Below, piece by piece: positions 18,035-27,345 of a DNA stretch of 64,000 nucleotides. The position numbers and the translations under genes were made by a program. The DNA is from Tanticharoenia sakaeratensis NBRC 103193 (GTDB lineage: Bacteria > Pseudomonadota > Alphaproteobacteria > Acetobacterales > Acetobacteraceae), in NCBI RefSeq assembly GCF_000963885.1, contig NZ_BALE01000031.1, positions 1-64,000 of the forward strand. Reading direction: 5' to 3'. Every line of letters starts with the position of its first letter. The first letter of the stretch is position 1. A model generated the notes under the pieces. It worked only from the letters and a program-made list of their open reading frames with translations. It was not told the DNA's origin and made no database searches.

Positions 18035-21000
18035 ATGGTAACGATTTCTTCCCTGTCCGAGATTCGGCATCTCGATATCGAGCAGGACCTGGTTTCGTTC
18101 GACGTATTCGATACGCTCGTCTATCGGCGTTATCTTGAAGTCAACGAGGTTCACGACCTGGTCAGCGCGTTCGCTCTCAGCGTTCTTGGCAAATTCGGCA
18201 GCGAGCTCCCGGGCGACCTGACCCTGACACGCTACGCGACGACCAATACCCTCAAGGCTTCGGCCCAGAAGCGCGTCGAGGAGCCGTCTCTCGAAGACGT
18301 CTGGACCCGCCTGTTCGTGGCCCGTCTCGGACTTAACGAACAGGCCATCGAAGGCGCTCGCAAGGTCGCCGCATTCGAGTTCGAAATCGATCGGCAGAAT
18401 CTGTATGCGGTCGACGGCGCAGCGGACATGCTCTCGTCGCTACGCGCGAAGGGTAAACGCCTGGTCGCCGTGTCGGATATGTATTTCTCGCAGTCGCAGG
18501 TCGAGAAGATCCTCGAAAGTGCCGGACTGCTCCAGTTTTTCGAGCGTGTCTTCGTCTCGGCCGACGAAAATCTGACGAAGCACTCCGGCAACCTGTTCGG
18601 ACATGTGTGGAAGAGCTTTGGCGTAACCGCCGCAAGAGCTTTGCACGTGGGAGACAACACGCATTCCGACGTCGCGATGCCGCGAAGCCTGGGCGCTGCC
18701 GCGGTGCATGTCGCACATGCTCCGTTGCTGAAAATCGACCGTCCCGACTACGGCCGTCGCCCGGACATCCACATGGAAGTCGGCGATCTCTGCAAGCTGT
18801 TCCTCGCGCAGCTGATGTTCTGTGCACAGAGCGACGGCACCGATAAGGTCTTTTTCCTCAGCCGCGACGGGTGCCTGCTCAACAAGGTGCTCCAGCGCTG
18901 GAATTCACCGCTGCTGCAGGCGTTCTTCACGCCTGTCGAGAGCGAGGACCTGTTTCTCAGCCGTGCGACCACGTGCTGGCTCAACGTCAACTTCCAGGAA
19001 CGTTGGCTGCTGCAGTCCCTTGGACATGCATTCTGGCTGCACCACGGCAAGGCAACGCCTCGTCAGTTGTCCGCCATGTTCGGAATTGCCCAGATACCGT
19101 CCGGGCTCGATGCCGATCGCATCTATTTCTCGGCGACCGAAACATTCGTGGTCCTCGACGCGTACGTCGCGGCCGGTCTTGAAGACGACATCCGAAAGGC
19201 CATTCTCGAAAAGCGCGCCAGCGCACGCGCATACCTCCGTGATTCAGGCTTCTTCGATCATCGCAGTGTCCATGTCTGCGACGTGGGCTATTCGGGCACG
19301 GTCGTGCGTGACCTCAACACGTTCTTCCTGCAGGAAGGATCCGACGATCTCCAGCAGTCGATACCGCAGGTTCATTTTCACTGCATCGCAACGAACAGCA
19401 ACTACACCGGAAATGCCCGCGCCGCACTGCCGCACGTCCTGTTCCAGGATGACGTCATCCTTGCCGATGCCGCCATACCGACGCCGCTGAAGGAAAGCTT
19501 CGCGTGGCTCGAGATGTTCTTCAAACATCCGCTGTACGGCCCGCTGCTGGGTTTCAGGCAGGAAGGTGGAAAAACCGTCCCGTCCTACGAGGTCGCGACA
19601 CAGGAAGATCCTCATCACCCGTCGCACCAGATCCTCGCCACGATCGCGTCGGACCCGTCGGATATCGTTTTCCTGTGGATGGCGGCGATCCGGTTCTGGT
19701 CGCAATTCACCGACCCGCTGCTCAATCGTTTCATGCATCCCGACAAGGCGACGATCGAGCAGATGCTCAGCGACGTCTACGAAGTCGATGCCGTCAGCGG
19801 CAAGACACGCAGCGTCGTCCTGCTGGCGCCGGAACTGACGGATGAGGAAATCCACAGACGCGCGCGCGAAGAGGACTACTGGATCCCGGGCTCGATCACG
19901 GCCTCGCGTCTCGCACGCGATGCCATGCGTCCCGACCATAACCGGACGACGCATCCTCGGCTCGATGCCCTGATCACAGGTCATCTCGATGCGATACGCT
20001 CGACAGAGGCACAGGGCTTCGACCCCGTATTCTACCGGCGCTTCTATCGCGATCTCAACGCGCTTCCGAACGATCGCGCGCTGGAAGATCATTACCTGAC
20101 CCACGGGAAACTGGTGGGCCGGTTCGGATCGGAGCCGGAGATGCTGACGCAGCTCCACGCTCTGATGCGGGACATGCCCGCCGGATTTGATGCCGGCGCC
20201 TATTTCCTGGCCAACCCGGACCTTCCGGTGCTCGAGCCCTGCACCTGGCAGGCCGTTCAGCATTATGCGCGCGTCGGCGGCGCGGAACGTCGGCCGTTCC
20301 ATCATGATTTCGGCGAAATCGACGAGGCATTCGAAAGCCTCGTCACAAGCGGTTCGGTCACGTTGACCGAGGTCGAGCGCGCAGAGCATGAAAAGGGCGC
20401 GCCAGCCCGTGTCCTGCTTCTTCGGCGGTATGGGGCCGTCAGTAGCCCATGGCTTGCCATGATCGATCTGCAGGAATTCAACGCGCTGAATTTCGCGTGG
20501 TCTGCTCCGACGCGGAACGTAGCCGAAGCAGCTCTCGCCCTGCTCGAGGATGGCATTGCGCGCCTGGCGCCGCTGTCGCTGTCTGCGGCATTCGATCCCC
20601 AGTTCTACCGCCGCCAATATCCGGATGTCGCCGATCTGGACGACGCGGAAGCGTATCGTCACTGGTTGTCGGCCGGCAGCCTTCTGAACCGTGCGCCGTC
20701 CGAAGAAGCAGCCCTTGATCGCATGATCGGGCAACGGACCTACCCGCCGGCTTTTCGTTGGGACATGCTGCAGAAGCGCGACCCGGCACGCCTTGGCCGT
20801 GCGACACGCCTCGAGCTGCTCGACGAGTTTCTCAACACGGCCTATCCGGACCAGACGGACCTGGTGGAGGGAACCGGAAGCGGTGACTTGTGGGTCGCCC
20901 GATCTGCACGGGCCGCCGCATCCGGCGACCACGAGACCGCACGTGCGGCGCTGGTCGAGGCAACCCGGGCCGAGCCAGAGCGGGGCGTCTTCTGGCATAC

Positions 21001-23638
21001 GCTCGGCGATTATTACAGCGCTCGCGGCGATCTGCATGCGGCATTGCAGGCATTCAGTCGATCTCTTGAGACCGACACGCCGAACCGCTGGAGTTTCATC
21101 AACTGCATCCGGATCAGTGCGGAGCTCGGGGCCTACGAAAACGGCCTGCGTTACCTGAAGGCAGCGCAACCGGTCTGGAAGGATACGCAGCCGTGGCGCG
21201 AGGCGCGGCAGATACTGTTCCAGCGCTGGTTCGACGACCGGGCCCTGCACTGCTACGATCCGCTTCTGAAAACCGACGTGCGGGCAAACAGCCATGCCGA
21301 CACACGGTTCAGACGCTTCATGAAGACGTTCGTCCCTGCAGTCGCCTCGACCGGCATTCCTGAACAGCTGGAACTGGCACGCGACAACGGGCCCATCCTG
21401 ATCCTTTCCGGCTCCGTCATTTCCGAGCGAACGCGCTGGGAGGCCGCCCTGCGTGCGCCGAACGGCGAATCACGCCGGGTCATGCTCTTCTCGCGCGAGC
21501 AGCTCGACCTGTTTTCCGAGAGTCTTCCCGGTGCTTCGGTCGCATTGTTCCATGAGGTCGAGATCGATTCCCTGGTTCTCGACGTATTGCTGACGGCCAA
21601 GGCTGTCGGCGTACGGAGGCTCTTCTGGGCTGGCCCGCTAGGTCGCACGGACGACCCGACCTCGCCCGATCTGTCCGATCTGGCATGGAGCGATTTCCTC
21701 CTTGCCCGTGACAGTCGTGAGGTCGGCACGACGCTGCGCTCGATCTATGCTGCGACGCTCTGCGATGACGTTGTCCTGACAACACCTTCACTTGTCAGCA
21801 GCTTGAACGAACTCGGCATCCGGCCGCACATGGGCAGCTCCGCATTGCTGGAAGCACTGCGCGAGACCCATGATCTTTTTCCACGAGCGCCCGGCGCCAC
21901 CCGCCTGTTCTGCGCCCTGACCGGGCGGCCGGCACGTGCTACGCCCGATGACAGACAGGCTCAGGCGCCGCAGATCGGCCAGATCGACCTGATGTCGTGT
22001 CTCGGCAATCTGCTCCGCAACAATCCGGGCCTGTCGATTCTGGTCGAGGGCATGGATGCATCACTCGAGATCCCGAAGGGCCTTGGATCGCGAATCGAGC
22101 GACTGTCCCAGTCACTGACATTCGACCAGAGACTTGCGGCGCTGAGCCAGTGCGCAGGCGTGCTCGATCTGCGTCATTCGAGGCGTGACCGACGTGCCCT
22201 GGAGGACGAGGCATCCTGGAGCGGCCTGCCGACAGTCCTTCTTGCCGACTGTCCGTCCCTGCCGGGCTCGAAGGCAAACCGGGTCGCAACCGTCGCCGAA
22301 CTTGCAGCCAGAGTAACCGCCTGGCTGGCAGGCCCGACGACTCTGGTCGATTCTGGCGCGGCAGCGCGATCCACGTTCGACACCTTGCTGGCCAAGGCGC
22401 CGGCAAGCCTGGCGCCGCTTCGCGCCATACCGGAAGCAAAGGCGAAGCCGCGCATCCTGCTCGCCAATCTGTTCGCCCCGCCCCAGACAATCGGGGGCGC
22501 CACGCGCGTGGTTGCGGACAATCTGGACTACATGATCACCAACGCAGCCGATGACTACGATTTTGCGGTCCTGACGTCGGATGACGACAACCGCCATCGT
22601 GGTGTGACACGCATCGACAGCTGGCGGGGCGTGCCTGTCTTCCGGATCGCCACTCCGCAGGAAATCGACATGGACTGGCGGACCTATAATGCCGAAGTCG
22701 ATCTTCATGCCCGGCACGTGATCGACCTGGTCAAGCCCGACCTTGTTCATATCCACTGCCTGCCACGGCTTTCCGTCGCCGTGGCCGAGGCCTGCCGGAG
22801 CATGGGCGTGCCTTATGTCATCACGCTCCATGACGCGTGGTGGCTGTCGGACTTCCCCTTCCTGGTGCAGGAAAATGGTACGCCAGCCGGCATCGATCCC
22901 AATCCGTCCACCCAGCCCTACTCGCATCGTATCGGCCTCCCGCGCAGCCTCGAGCGCGCAGTGCGCATGCGCGCCGCCTTGAAGGGCGCCATGCGCCTGC
23001 TGTCCGTGTCGGAGGAATTCGCGCAGGTCTATCGTCAGGCCGGATTTACCGTTTCCACAATCGCCAACGGCGTTTCGCCACTCGAACCGGCTGCACGGAC
23101 ATCGTCTTCAGGCCGTGTGCGGCTGGGCCATGTCGGCGGCCTTCAGCATCACAAGGGCGCCTACCTGATCGAGGCTGCCCTGCGCGCCCGTAACTACTCC
23201 AACCTGTCGCTCACGATTCTCGAACTTGCGCGGGATCCGGGCTCCCCCCTCTACACGACATGGGGCAACACACCGGTGGTCATTCGCGGCAAGGTACCGG
23301 CCGAGAAAATTTCCACGCTCTATGCGGAGATGGATGTGCTCCTCGCACCGTCGACCTGGCCGGAAAGTTTCGGCCTGGTCTCCCGCGAGGCCGCACAATG
23401 CGGACTGTGGGTCGTGGCCAGCAATCAGGGCGCCATGGGCTCGGATATCGTCGAAGGCGAAAACGGATTTGTAATCGATACGACGTCGCCGGCGGATCTC
23501 GTGCGTGTCCTTGAAGTCATCGACGCGGATCCGAAGCGTTTCACGGCGTCCCCGCATGGTCCCCTCGCACCTCAGCGGCAGTCCGACGACCAGGCACGCG
23601 ATGTACTGGCACTCTACAAAACGTTGATCGCGCACTGA
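18035..23638 (+). CDS. Giant HAD–TPR–glycosyltransferase fusion protein (1867 aa)
   Basis: Domains in order. Residues 1-230 are a HAD phosphatase-like domain: SFDVFDTLVYRR with Asp23, VSDMYFS near 148 and HVGDNTHSDV near 204. Residues about 240-640 follow with FFLSRDGCLLNKVL and no named fold. Three FDxxFY-type modules lie near 662, 718 and 852 (FDPVFYRRFYRD, FDPQFYRRQYPD). A TPR is at about 965-1030, and a degenerate GT-B-like region at 1090-1450. An intact GT4 domain occupies about 1470-1860 (PPQTIGGATRVV, HDAWWLSDF, APSTWPESFGLVSREAA). ATG 18035 was chosen over GTG 18026 because of the AGGTG site. No signal peptide is evident, so it is probably cytoplasmic. The stop overlaps the next ATG (TGATG). 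Confidence 0.85.
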   Translation: MVTISSLSEIRHLDIEQDLVSFDVFDTLVYRRYLEVNEVHDLVSAFALSVLGKFGSELPGDLTLTRYATTNTLKASAQKRVEEPSLEDVWTRLFVARLGLNEQAIEGARKVAAFEFEIDRQNLYAVDGAADMLSSLRAKGKRLVAVSDMYFSQSQVEKILESAGLLQFFERVFVSADENLTKHSGNLFGHVWKSFGVTAARALHVGDNTHSDVAMPRSLGAAAVHVAHAPLLKIDRPDYGRRPDIHMEVGDLCKLFLAQLMFCAQSDGTDKVFFLSRDGCLLNKVLQRWNSPLLQAFFTPVESEDLFLSRATTCWLNVNFQERWLLQSLGHAFWLHHGKATPRQLSAMFGIAQIPSGLDADRIYFSATETFVVLDAYVAAGLEDDIRKAILEKRASARAYLRDSGFFDHRSVHVCDVGYSGTVVRDLNTFFLQEGSDDLQQSIPQVHFHCIATNSNYTGNARAALPHVLFQDDVILADAAIPTPLKESFAWLEMFFKHPLYGPLLGFRQEGGKTVPSYEVATQEDPHHPSHQILATIASDPSDIVFLWMAAIRFWSQFTDPLLNRFMHPDKATIEQMLSDVYEVDAVSGKTRSVVLLAPELTDEEIHRRAREEDYWIPGSITASRLARDAMRPDHNRTTHPRLDALITGHLDAIRSTEAQGFDPVFYRRFYRDLNALPNDRALEDHYLTHGKLVGRFGSEPEMLTQLHALMRDMPAGFDAGAYFLANPDLPVLEPCTWQAVQHYARVGGAERRPFHHDFGEIDEAFESLVTSGSVTLTEVERAEHEKGAPARVLLLRRYGAVSSPWLAMIDLQEFNALNFAWSAPTRNVAEAALALLEDGIARLAPLSLSAAFDPQFYRRQYPDVADLDDAEAYRHWLSAGSLLNRAPSEEAALDRMIGQRTYPPAFRWDMLQKRDPARLGRATRLELLDEFLNTAYPDQTDLVEGTGSGDLWVARSARAAASGDHETARAALVEATRAEPERGVFWHTLGDYYSARGDLHAALQAFSRSLETDTPNRWSFINCIRISAELGAYENGLRYLKAAQPVWKDTQPWREARQILFQRWFDDRALHCYDPLLKTDVRANSHADTRFRRFMKTFVPAVASTGIPEQLELARDNGPILILSGSVISERTRWEAALRAPNGESRRVMLFSREQLDLFSESLPGASVALFHEVEIDSLVLDVLLTAKAVGVRRLFWAGPLGRTDDPTSPDLSDLAWSDFLLARDSREVGTTLRSIYAATLCDDVVLTTPSLVSSLNELGIRPHMGSSALLEALRETHDLFPRAPGATRLFCALTGRPARATPDDRQAQAPQIGQIDLMSCLGNLLRNNPGLSILVEGMDASLEIPKGLGSRIERLSQSLTFDQRLAALSQCAGVLDLRHSRRDRRALEDEASWSGLPTVLLADCPSLPGSKANRVATVAELAARVTAWLAGPTTLVDSGAAARSTFDTLLAKAPASLAPLRAIPEAKAKPRILLANLFAPPQTIGGATRVVADNLDYMITNAADDYDFAVLTSDDDNRHRGVTRIDSWRGVPVFRIATPQEIDMDWRTYNAEVDLHARHVIDLVKPDLVHIHCLPRLSVAVAEACRSMGVPYVITLHDAWWLSDFPFLVQENGTPAGIDPNPSTQPYSHRIGLPRSLERAVRMRAALKGAMRLLSVSEEFAQVYRQAGFTVSTIANGVSPLEPAARTSSSGRVRLGHVGGLQHHKGAYLIEAALRARNYSNLSLTILELARDPGSPLYTTWGNTPVVIRGKVPAEKISTLYAEMDVLLAPSTWPESFGLVSREAAQCGLWVVASNQGAMGSDIVEGENGFVIDTTSPADLVRVLEVIDADPKRFTASPHGPLAPQRQSDDQARDVLALYKTLIAH

Positions 23639-26600
23639 TGCGCGTGTTCCGGTCCGGTCGGTTCCTGCGCAAGGACGCCTCGCCCGAGCGGCATGTCCAG
23701 GCAGGGGATCGACACAACCGGGAGCGGAACTGGCCGGCCGCGGCACAGGAATATCGGGCGGCCGTGGCCCTTGATCCAACGCTTGCGCATATCTGGGTGC
23801 AGCTTGGACACGCCTGCAAGGAAAATGGCGACCTTGCCGAAGCGGAAGCAGCCTACCGACAGGCCGCCAGACTTCTGCCGGACGACATCGAGCCATGGCT
23901 GCTGCTAGGACATCTCCTGGCCCTGAGCGGCAAGCCACAGGCGAGTATCGATGCGTTCACCGAAGCGCAACGCCTGTCCGCGGACCCGGATCTGGCCGCG
24001 GATGCCCTGAGCGCACAACGCACGCAGCTCGCAAACCCTGCACGGCCATGGACCGCCCCAGACTGGCTCACGGACGAAATTCACTCTTACTGGCGGGCAC
24101 AAGGCTTTTCCGATCCTGCCCTCGGGCTCTTCGACCCTTGGGCATACTGGCAGCTGAACCGGGACGTCCGCCTGCAGGTCGCAACCATTCGTGCGATCGA
24201 TCTGGTTCGTCATTTCTGCGAAGAGGGTATCGAGCGCGGGTTGCCGTTCAGTCTGGTCGAGGCATTCGATCCGGATTTCTACCGTGCCTTCCAGCTGGAC
24301 AACATGCCGTTCAGCACCACGAACGCGTATCGGCATTGGCTCGGAACCGGCATAGCAAATCATGTGCCGCCCAATGCGCGCCGGTGGATCCAGAGCCTTC
24401 TGGGCGACGATGTCACAACTCTCGCAGGCCTTGATCCACTCCTGTCCTGCGCGTTTGCAGACCCGGATGCGGCGCGCCATACGCAGCGGACCGTCATCGA
24501 AGGATTCATCGCAGACGTCGTGCTCGATGCGCGCCGTCCGATCATCCCAAACCAAAGCAATGCGCCAGTTCTGCACGCAGTCGCCCGGCGCGCCGAACGG
24601 AGCCGGGACAAGAAACTGCGTTCGGGCGCCCGGGCATTGCGGGAACGAATCCACCTGCACGTCCCGGATTTCCGCGACAATACCCGCGCCCTGGCCGAAG
24701 CGACCATCGCACGAGGGCTTGATGGCGCGAGCAGGTCACTGCTGCAAAGCCTGATTGCCGGTCCGGACGAGCCGGCACGGACGTTCAGCGCGCTTGCGCA
24801 GGTGGTAGAGCGGCTCGGCCTGCGTGATACGGCCCTCGCGACTATCCGGTCAGGTTGCGACACATGGCCTGGAAACGTCGCATTGCGCCGGACTGCCGAA
24901 CAACAGGCAGATCGCTGGTTCCATCAGATCTGGGATGAAGCGCTCGCCATGGCGCGCCTCGGTCGCATCCCCGATGGACAGGCCCACATTGCCGAGTTCC
25001 TGGACCAACTGCCACGGGCTCGTGCTGACGAGCGGAGGCGAACAAACCGCGGACGTTCGATCGCCATCGTGGGCATGATGAACCTGCCTCAATGCAATTT
25101 GTATCGCATCGATCCACGGCGCGAGCAGCTCGAACGTCAAGGCTATGACGTCAGGGTCTTCGATGCCCTGACGGACGTCGAGGCATTTCGTGCCGCCGTG
25201 GCGGCCTTTGACGCCGTGATCTTCTACCGCGTTCCTGCCTATCCCGCGCTCGTTCGAGCGATAGACGACGCCCACGCCGTCGGCGCCGTGACGATCTACG
25301 AGATAGATGACCCGATCTTCGCAACGGATCTGTATCCCGAGCCATTTGAGACTTATGCCGGATCGATCAGCCAGGAAACCTATTACGGATTGGCGTTAGG
25401 AGCGCCACTGTTTGCCAAGGCCATGGCGCTCTGCGATCACGCGATCGCCTCGACGAAGCCGCTTGCGGAACTGATGCGCCCCCATGTGTCCGGTCGCATG
25501 TTCGTTCTTCCAAACGGCTTGGGCAATGCCCACGAAATCGCGATGCGTCGCCATGGCAAGGCACGTTCGAAACCTCCGGGCGCGCCCGTTACGATCTTCT
25601 ATGGCAGCAACACGAACGCCAATCGCGCCGAAATCAGCCAGATACTCGAACCCGCGCTGGTACAGATCATCAGGCAGCACGGCGCAAATGTCCGATTGTG
25701 CATCATCGGCACGCTGGCAGAAGACAGCGTGTTGCGCGACCTGGACGCGAATGTTCTGCTTCTGCCCGTCATCAAGGACGTGCAGGCTTATTGGGCTCTG
25801 CTGGCGTCTGCCGACATCAACCTGGCGGTGCTTGCACCATCGGCCATCACGCATACCAAGAGCGGCATAAAGTGGCTCGAGGCCGCCATGTTCGGCATCC
25901 CGTCCATCCTGAGCGACACGCAAGGCTATCATGACGTCGCGCGGGACGAGACGACCGCGCTGTTTGCCACCACGTCATCAGACTGGGTCAAGGCGCTGAA
26001 CCGCCTCATCACCGATGAAGGGCTGCGGCGGAAAATAGGGGAGGCCGCCTATCGGGATGCGATCTCGATCCATGGGCCGGAACGCCTCTCGCGGCTTTGC
26101 CACGACATCCTGACGGAAGTTGAGCCCACGCCGGACACGCGTCCGCGAATTCTCGTGGTCAACGTCTTTTATCCGCCTCAGGCGATAGGAGGGGCAACCC
26201 GTGTCGTGCATGACACCGTGGTTGATCTGTCCCGGGCCGAAAATCCGAAATACCATTTCGAGATCTTCACATCGCTCGAGGGCGGTACGCCGCACGTGCC
26301 GGAAATCCATGTCCGGGATGGCGTCGCGGTGACCGCTGTCGGTCCCCTGGACGTCGAGGACAAGGATGCCATTGCCGACGATCCGCTCATGGTGGAGCAG
26401 TTCGAAACAGTCGTCGATCGCGTTCGCCCGACACTTGTGCATTTCCATTGCATCCAGCGTCTGACAGTCGGAATCGTCGACGCGCTCAGGGCACGCGACA
26501 TCCCTTACTGCATTACAGTGCATGATGCGTGGTGGATTTCGGACTATCAGTTCGCAATCGACAAACTCGGTCATGAACGCCTCTACAACTACGCCAATCC

Positions 26601-27345
26601 CCTCGAAACACTCGCCCGGTGCGGCTCCGCCGCGTTCGAACGGATGGAACATCTGAGATCGGCGCTGTTCGGCGCACGCGCCATCATTGCCGTGTCCCGG
26701 TCATTCGGCGAATTGTACCAACGATGCGGCATACCGAACGTGCGCGTAATCGAGAACGGCATCACACCGTTGATACCCGCCGCACGGGCCCATCGTCCCG
26801 ATGGCGCCATTCGTCTTGGATTCATCGGTGGCCTCTCCCGCCATAAGGGCTGGGACCTGATCCAGATTGCGTTGCGACAGGGCAATTTCTCGAACCTCGA
26901 GCTTCTGGCCATTGATCATGCCATGGCCGCCGGCGAGGAACGCGCCGATACCTTTGGCACGACGCCTGTCGTCTTTCGCGGCAAGACGGCACAAGCCGAC
27001 ATCACGACCCTCTACGCCGATATCGATGTCCTGCTGGCGCCATCCATCTGGCCGGAAAGTTTCGGTCTGGTCACACGCGAAGCGGCGTTGTGCGGTTGCT
27101 GGGTCATTGCCTCGCGCCTGGGCGCAATCGGCGATGCGATCGAACATGGCGTCAACGGCTTCCATGTCGACGTCTCGACGGCCGATGGTCTTCGGGATCG
27201 TCTGGCAACCATCGACGCCAACCCCGCGCTGTTCCGTCAGCGTCCTCCACCGCTTTCGGAGGTGCGCACGGCGCAGGATCAGGCACGCGATGTCGCGCTC
27301 CTCTACAACGAACTCCTGTCGCAGATGGAGATAATACCTGCATGA
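23638..27345 (+). CDS. Giant TPR–double glycosyltransferase protein (1235 aa)
   Basis: Residues about 18-130 are TPRs (WVQLGHACKENGDLAEAEAA). Residues about 160-250 hold two FDP-type modules (FDPWAYWQLNRDV, FDPDFYRAFQLDN). The first GT-B domain is at about 465-825 (RVPAYPALVRAI, IFYGSNTNANRAE, KSGIKWLEAAMFGIPSI). The second, a GT4, is at about 835-1230 (YPPQAIGGATRVVHD, HDAWWISDYQF, APSIWPESFGLVTREAA). The second GT4 is a close paralogue of the C-terminus of the preceding giant protein, so the pair arose by duplication. The start overlaps the previous stop as TGATG. It may add two sugars in sequence; substrates are unknown. Confidence 0.87.
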   Translation: MRVFRSGRFLRKDASPERHVQAGDRHNRERNWPAAAQEYRAAVALDPTLAHIWVQLGHACKENGDLAEAEAAYRQAARLLPDDIEPWLLLGHLLALSGKPQASIDAFTEAQRLSADPDLAADALSAQRTQLANPARPWTAPDWLTDEIHSYWRAQGFSDPALGLFDPWAYWQLNRDVRLQVATIRAIDLVRHFCEEGIERGLPFSLVEAFDPDFYRAFQLDNMPFSTTNAYRHWLGTGIANHVPPNARRWIQSLLGDDVTTLAGLDPLLSCAFADPDAARHTQRTVIEGFIADVVLDARRPIIPNQSNAPVLHAVARRAERSRDKKLRSGARALRERIHLHVPDFRDNTRALAEATIARGLDGASRSLLQSLIAGPDEPARTFSALAQVVERLGLRDTALATIRSGCDTWPGNVALRRTAEQQADRWFHQIWDEALAMARLGRIPDGQAHIAEFLDQLPRARADERRRTNRGRSIAIVGMMNLPQCNLYRIDPRREQLERQGYDVRVFDALTDVEAFRAAVAAFDAVIFYRVPAYPALVRAIDDAHAVGAVTIYEIDDPIFATDLYPEPFETYAGSISQETYYGLALGAPLFAKAMALCDHAIASTKPLAELMRPHVSGRMFVLPNGLGNAHEIAMRRHGKARSKPPGAPVTIFYGSNTNANRAEISQILEPALVQIIRQHGANVRLCIIGTLAEDSVLRDLDANVLLLPVIKDVQAYWALLASADINLAVLAPSAITHTKSGIKWLEAAMFGIPSILSDTQGYHDVARDETTALFATTSSDWVKALNRLITDEGLRRKIGEAAYRDAISIHGPERLSRLCHDILTEVEPTPDTRPRILVVNVFYPPQAIGGATRVVHDTVVDLSRAENPKYHFEIFTSLEGGTPHVPEIHVRDGVAVTAVGPLDVEDKDAIADDPLMVEQFETVVDRVRPTLVHFHCIQRLTVGIVDALRARDIPYCITVHDAWWISDYQFAIDKLGHERLYNYANPLETLARCGSAAFERMEHLRSALFGARAIIAVSRSFGELYQRCGIPNVRVIENGITPLIPAARAHRPDGAIRLGFIGGLSRHKGWDLIQIALRQGNFSNLELLAIDHAMAAGEERADTFGTTPVVFRGKTAQADITTLYADIDVLLAPSIWPESFGLVTREAALCGCWVIASRLGAIGDAIEHGVNGFHVDVSTADGLRDRLATIDANPALFRQRPPPLSEVRTAQDQARDVALLYNELLSQMEIIPA

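Noticed and set aside
19244-21295. 683-codon open frame on the minus strand
   Set aside because: It lies entirely antisense to the 1867-aa protein, whose HAD, FDP and TPR motifs are clear; long mirror frames are expected in GC-rich coding DNA and this one has no domain.
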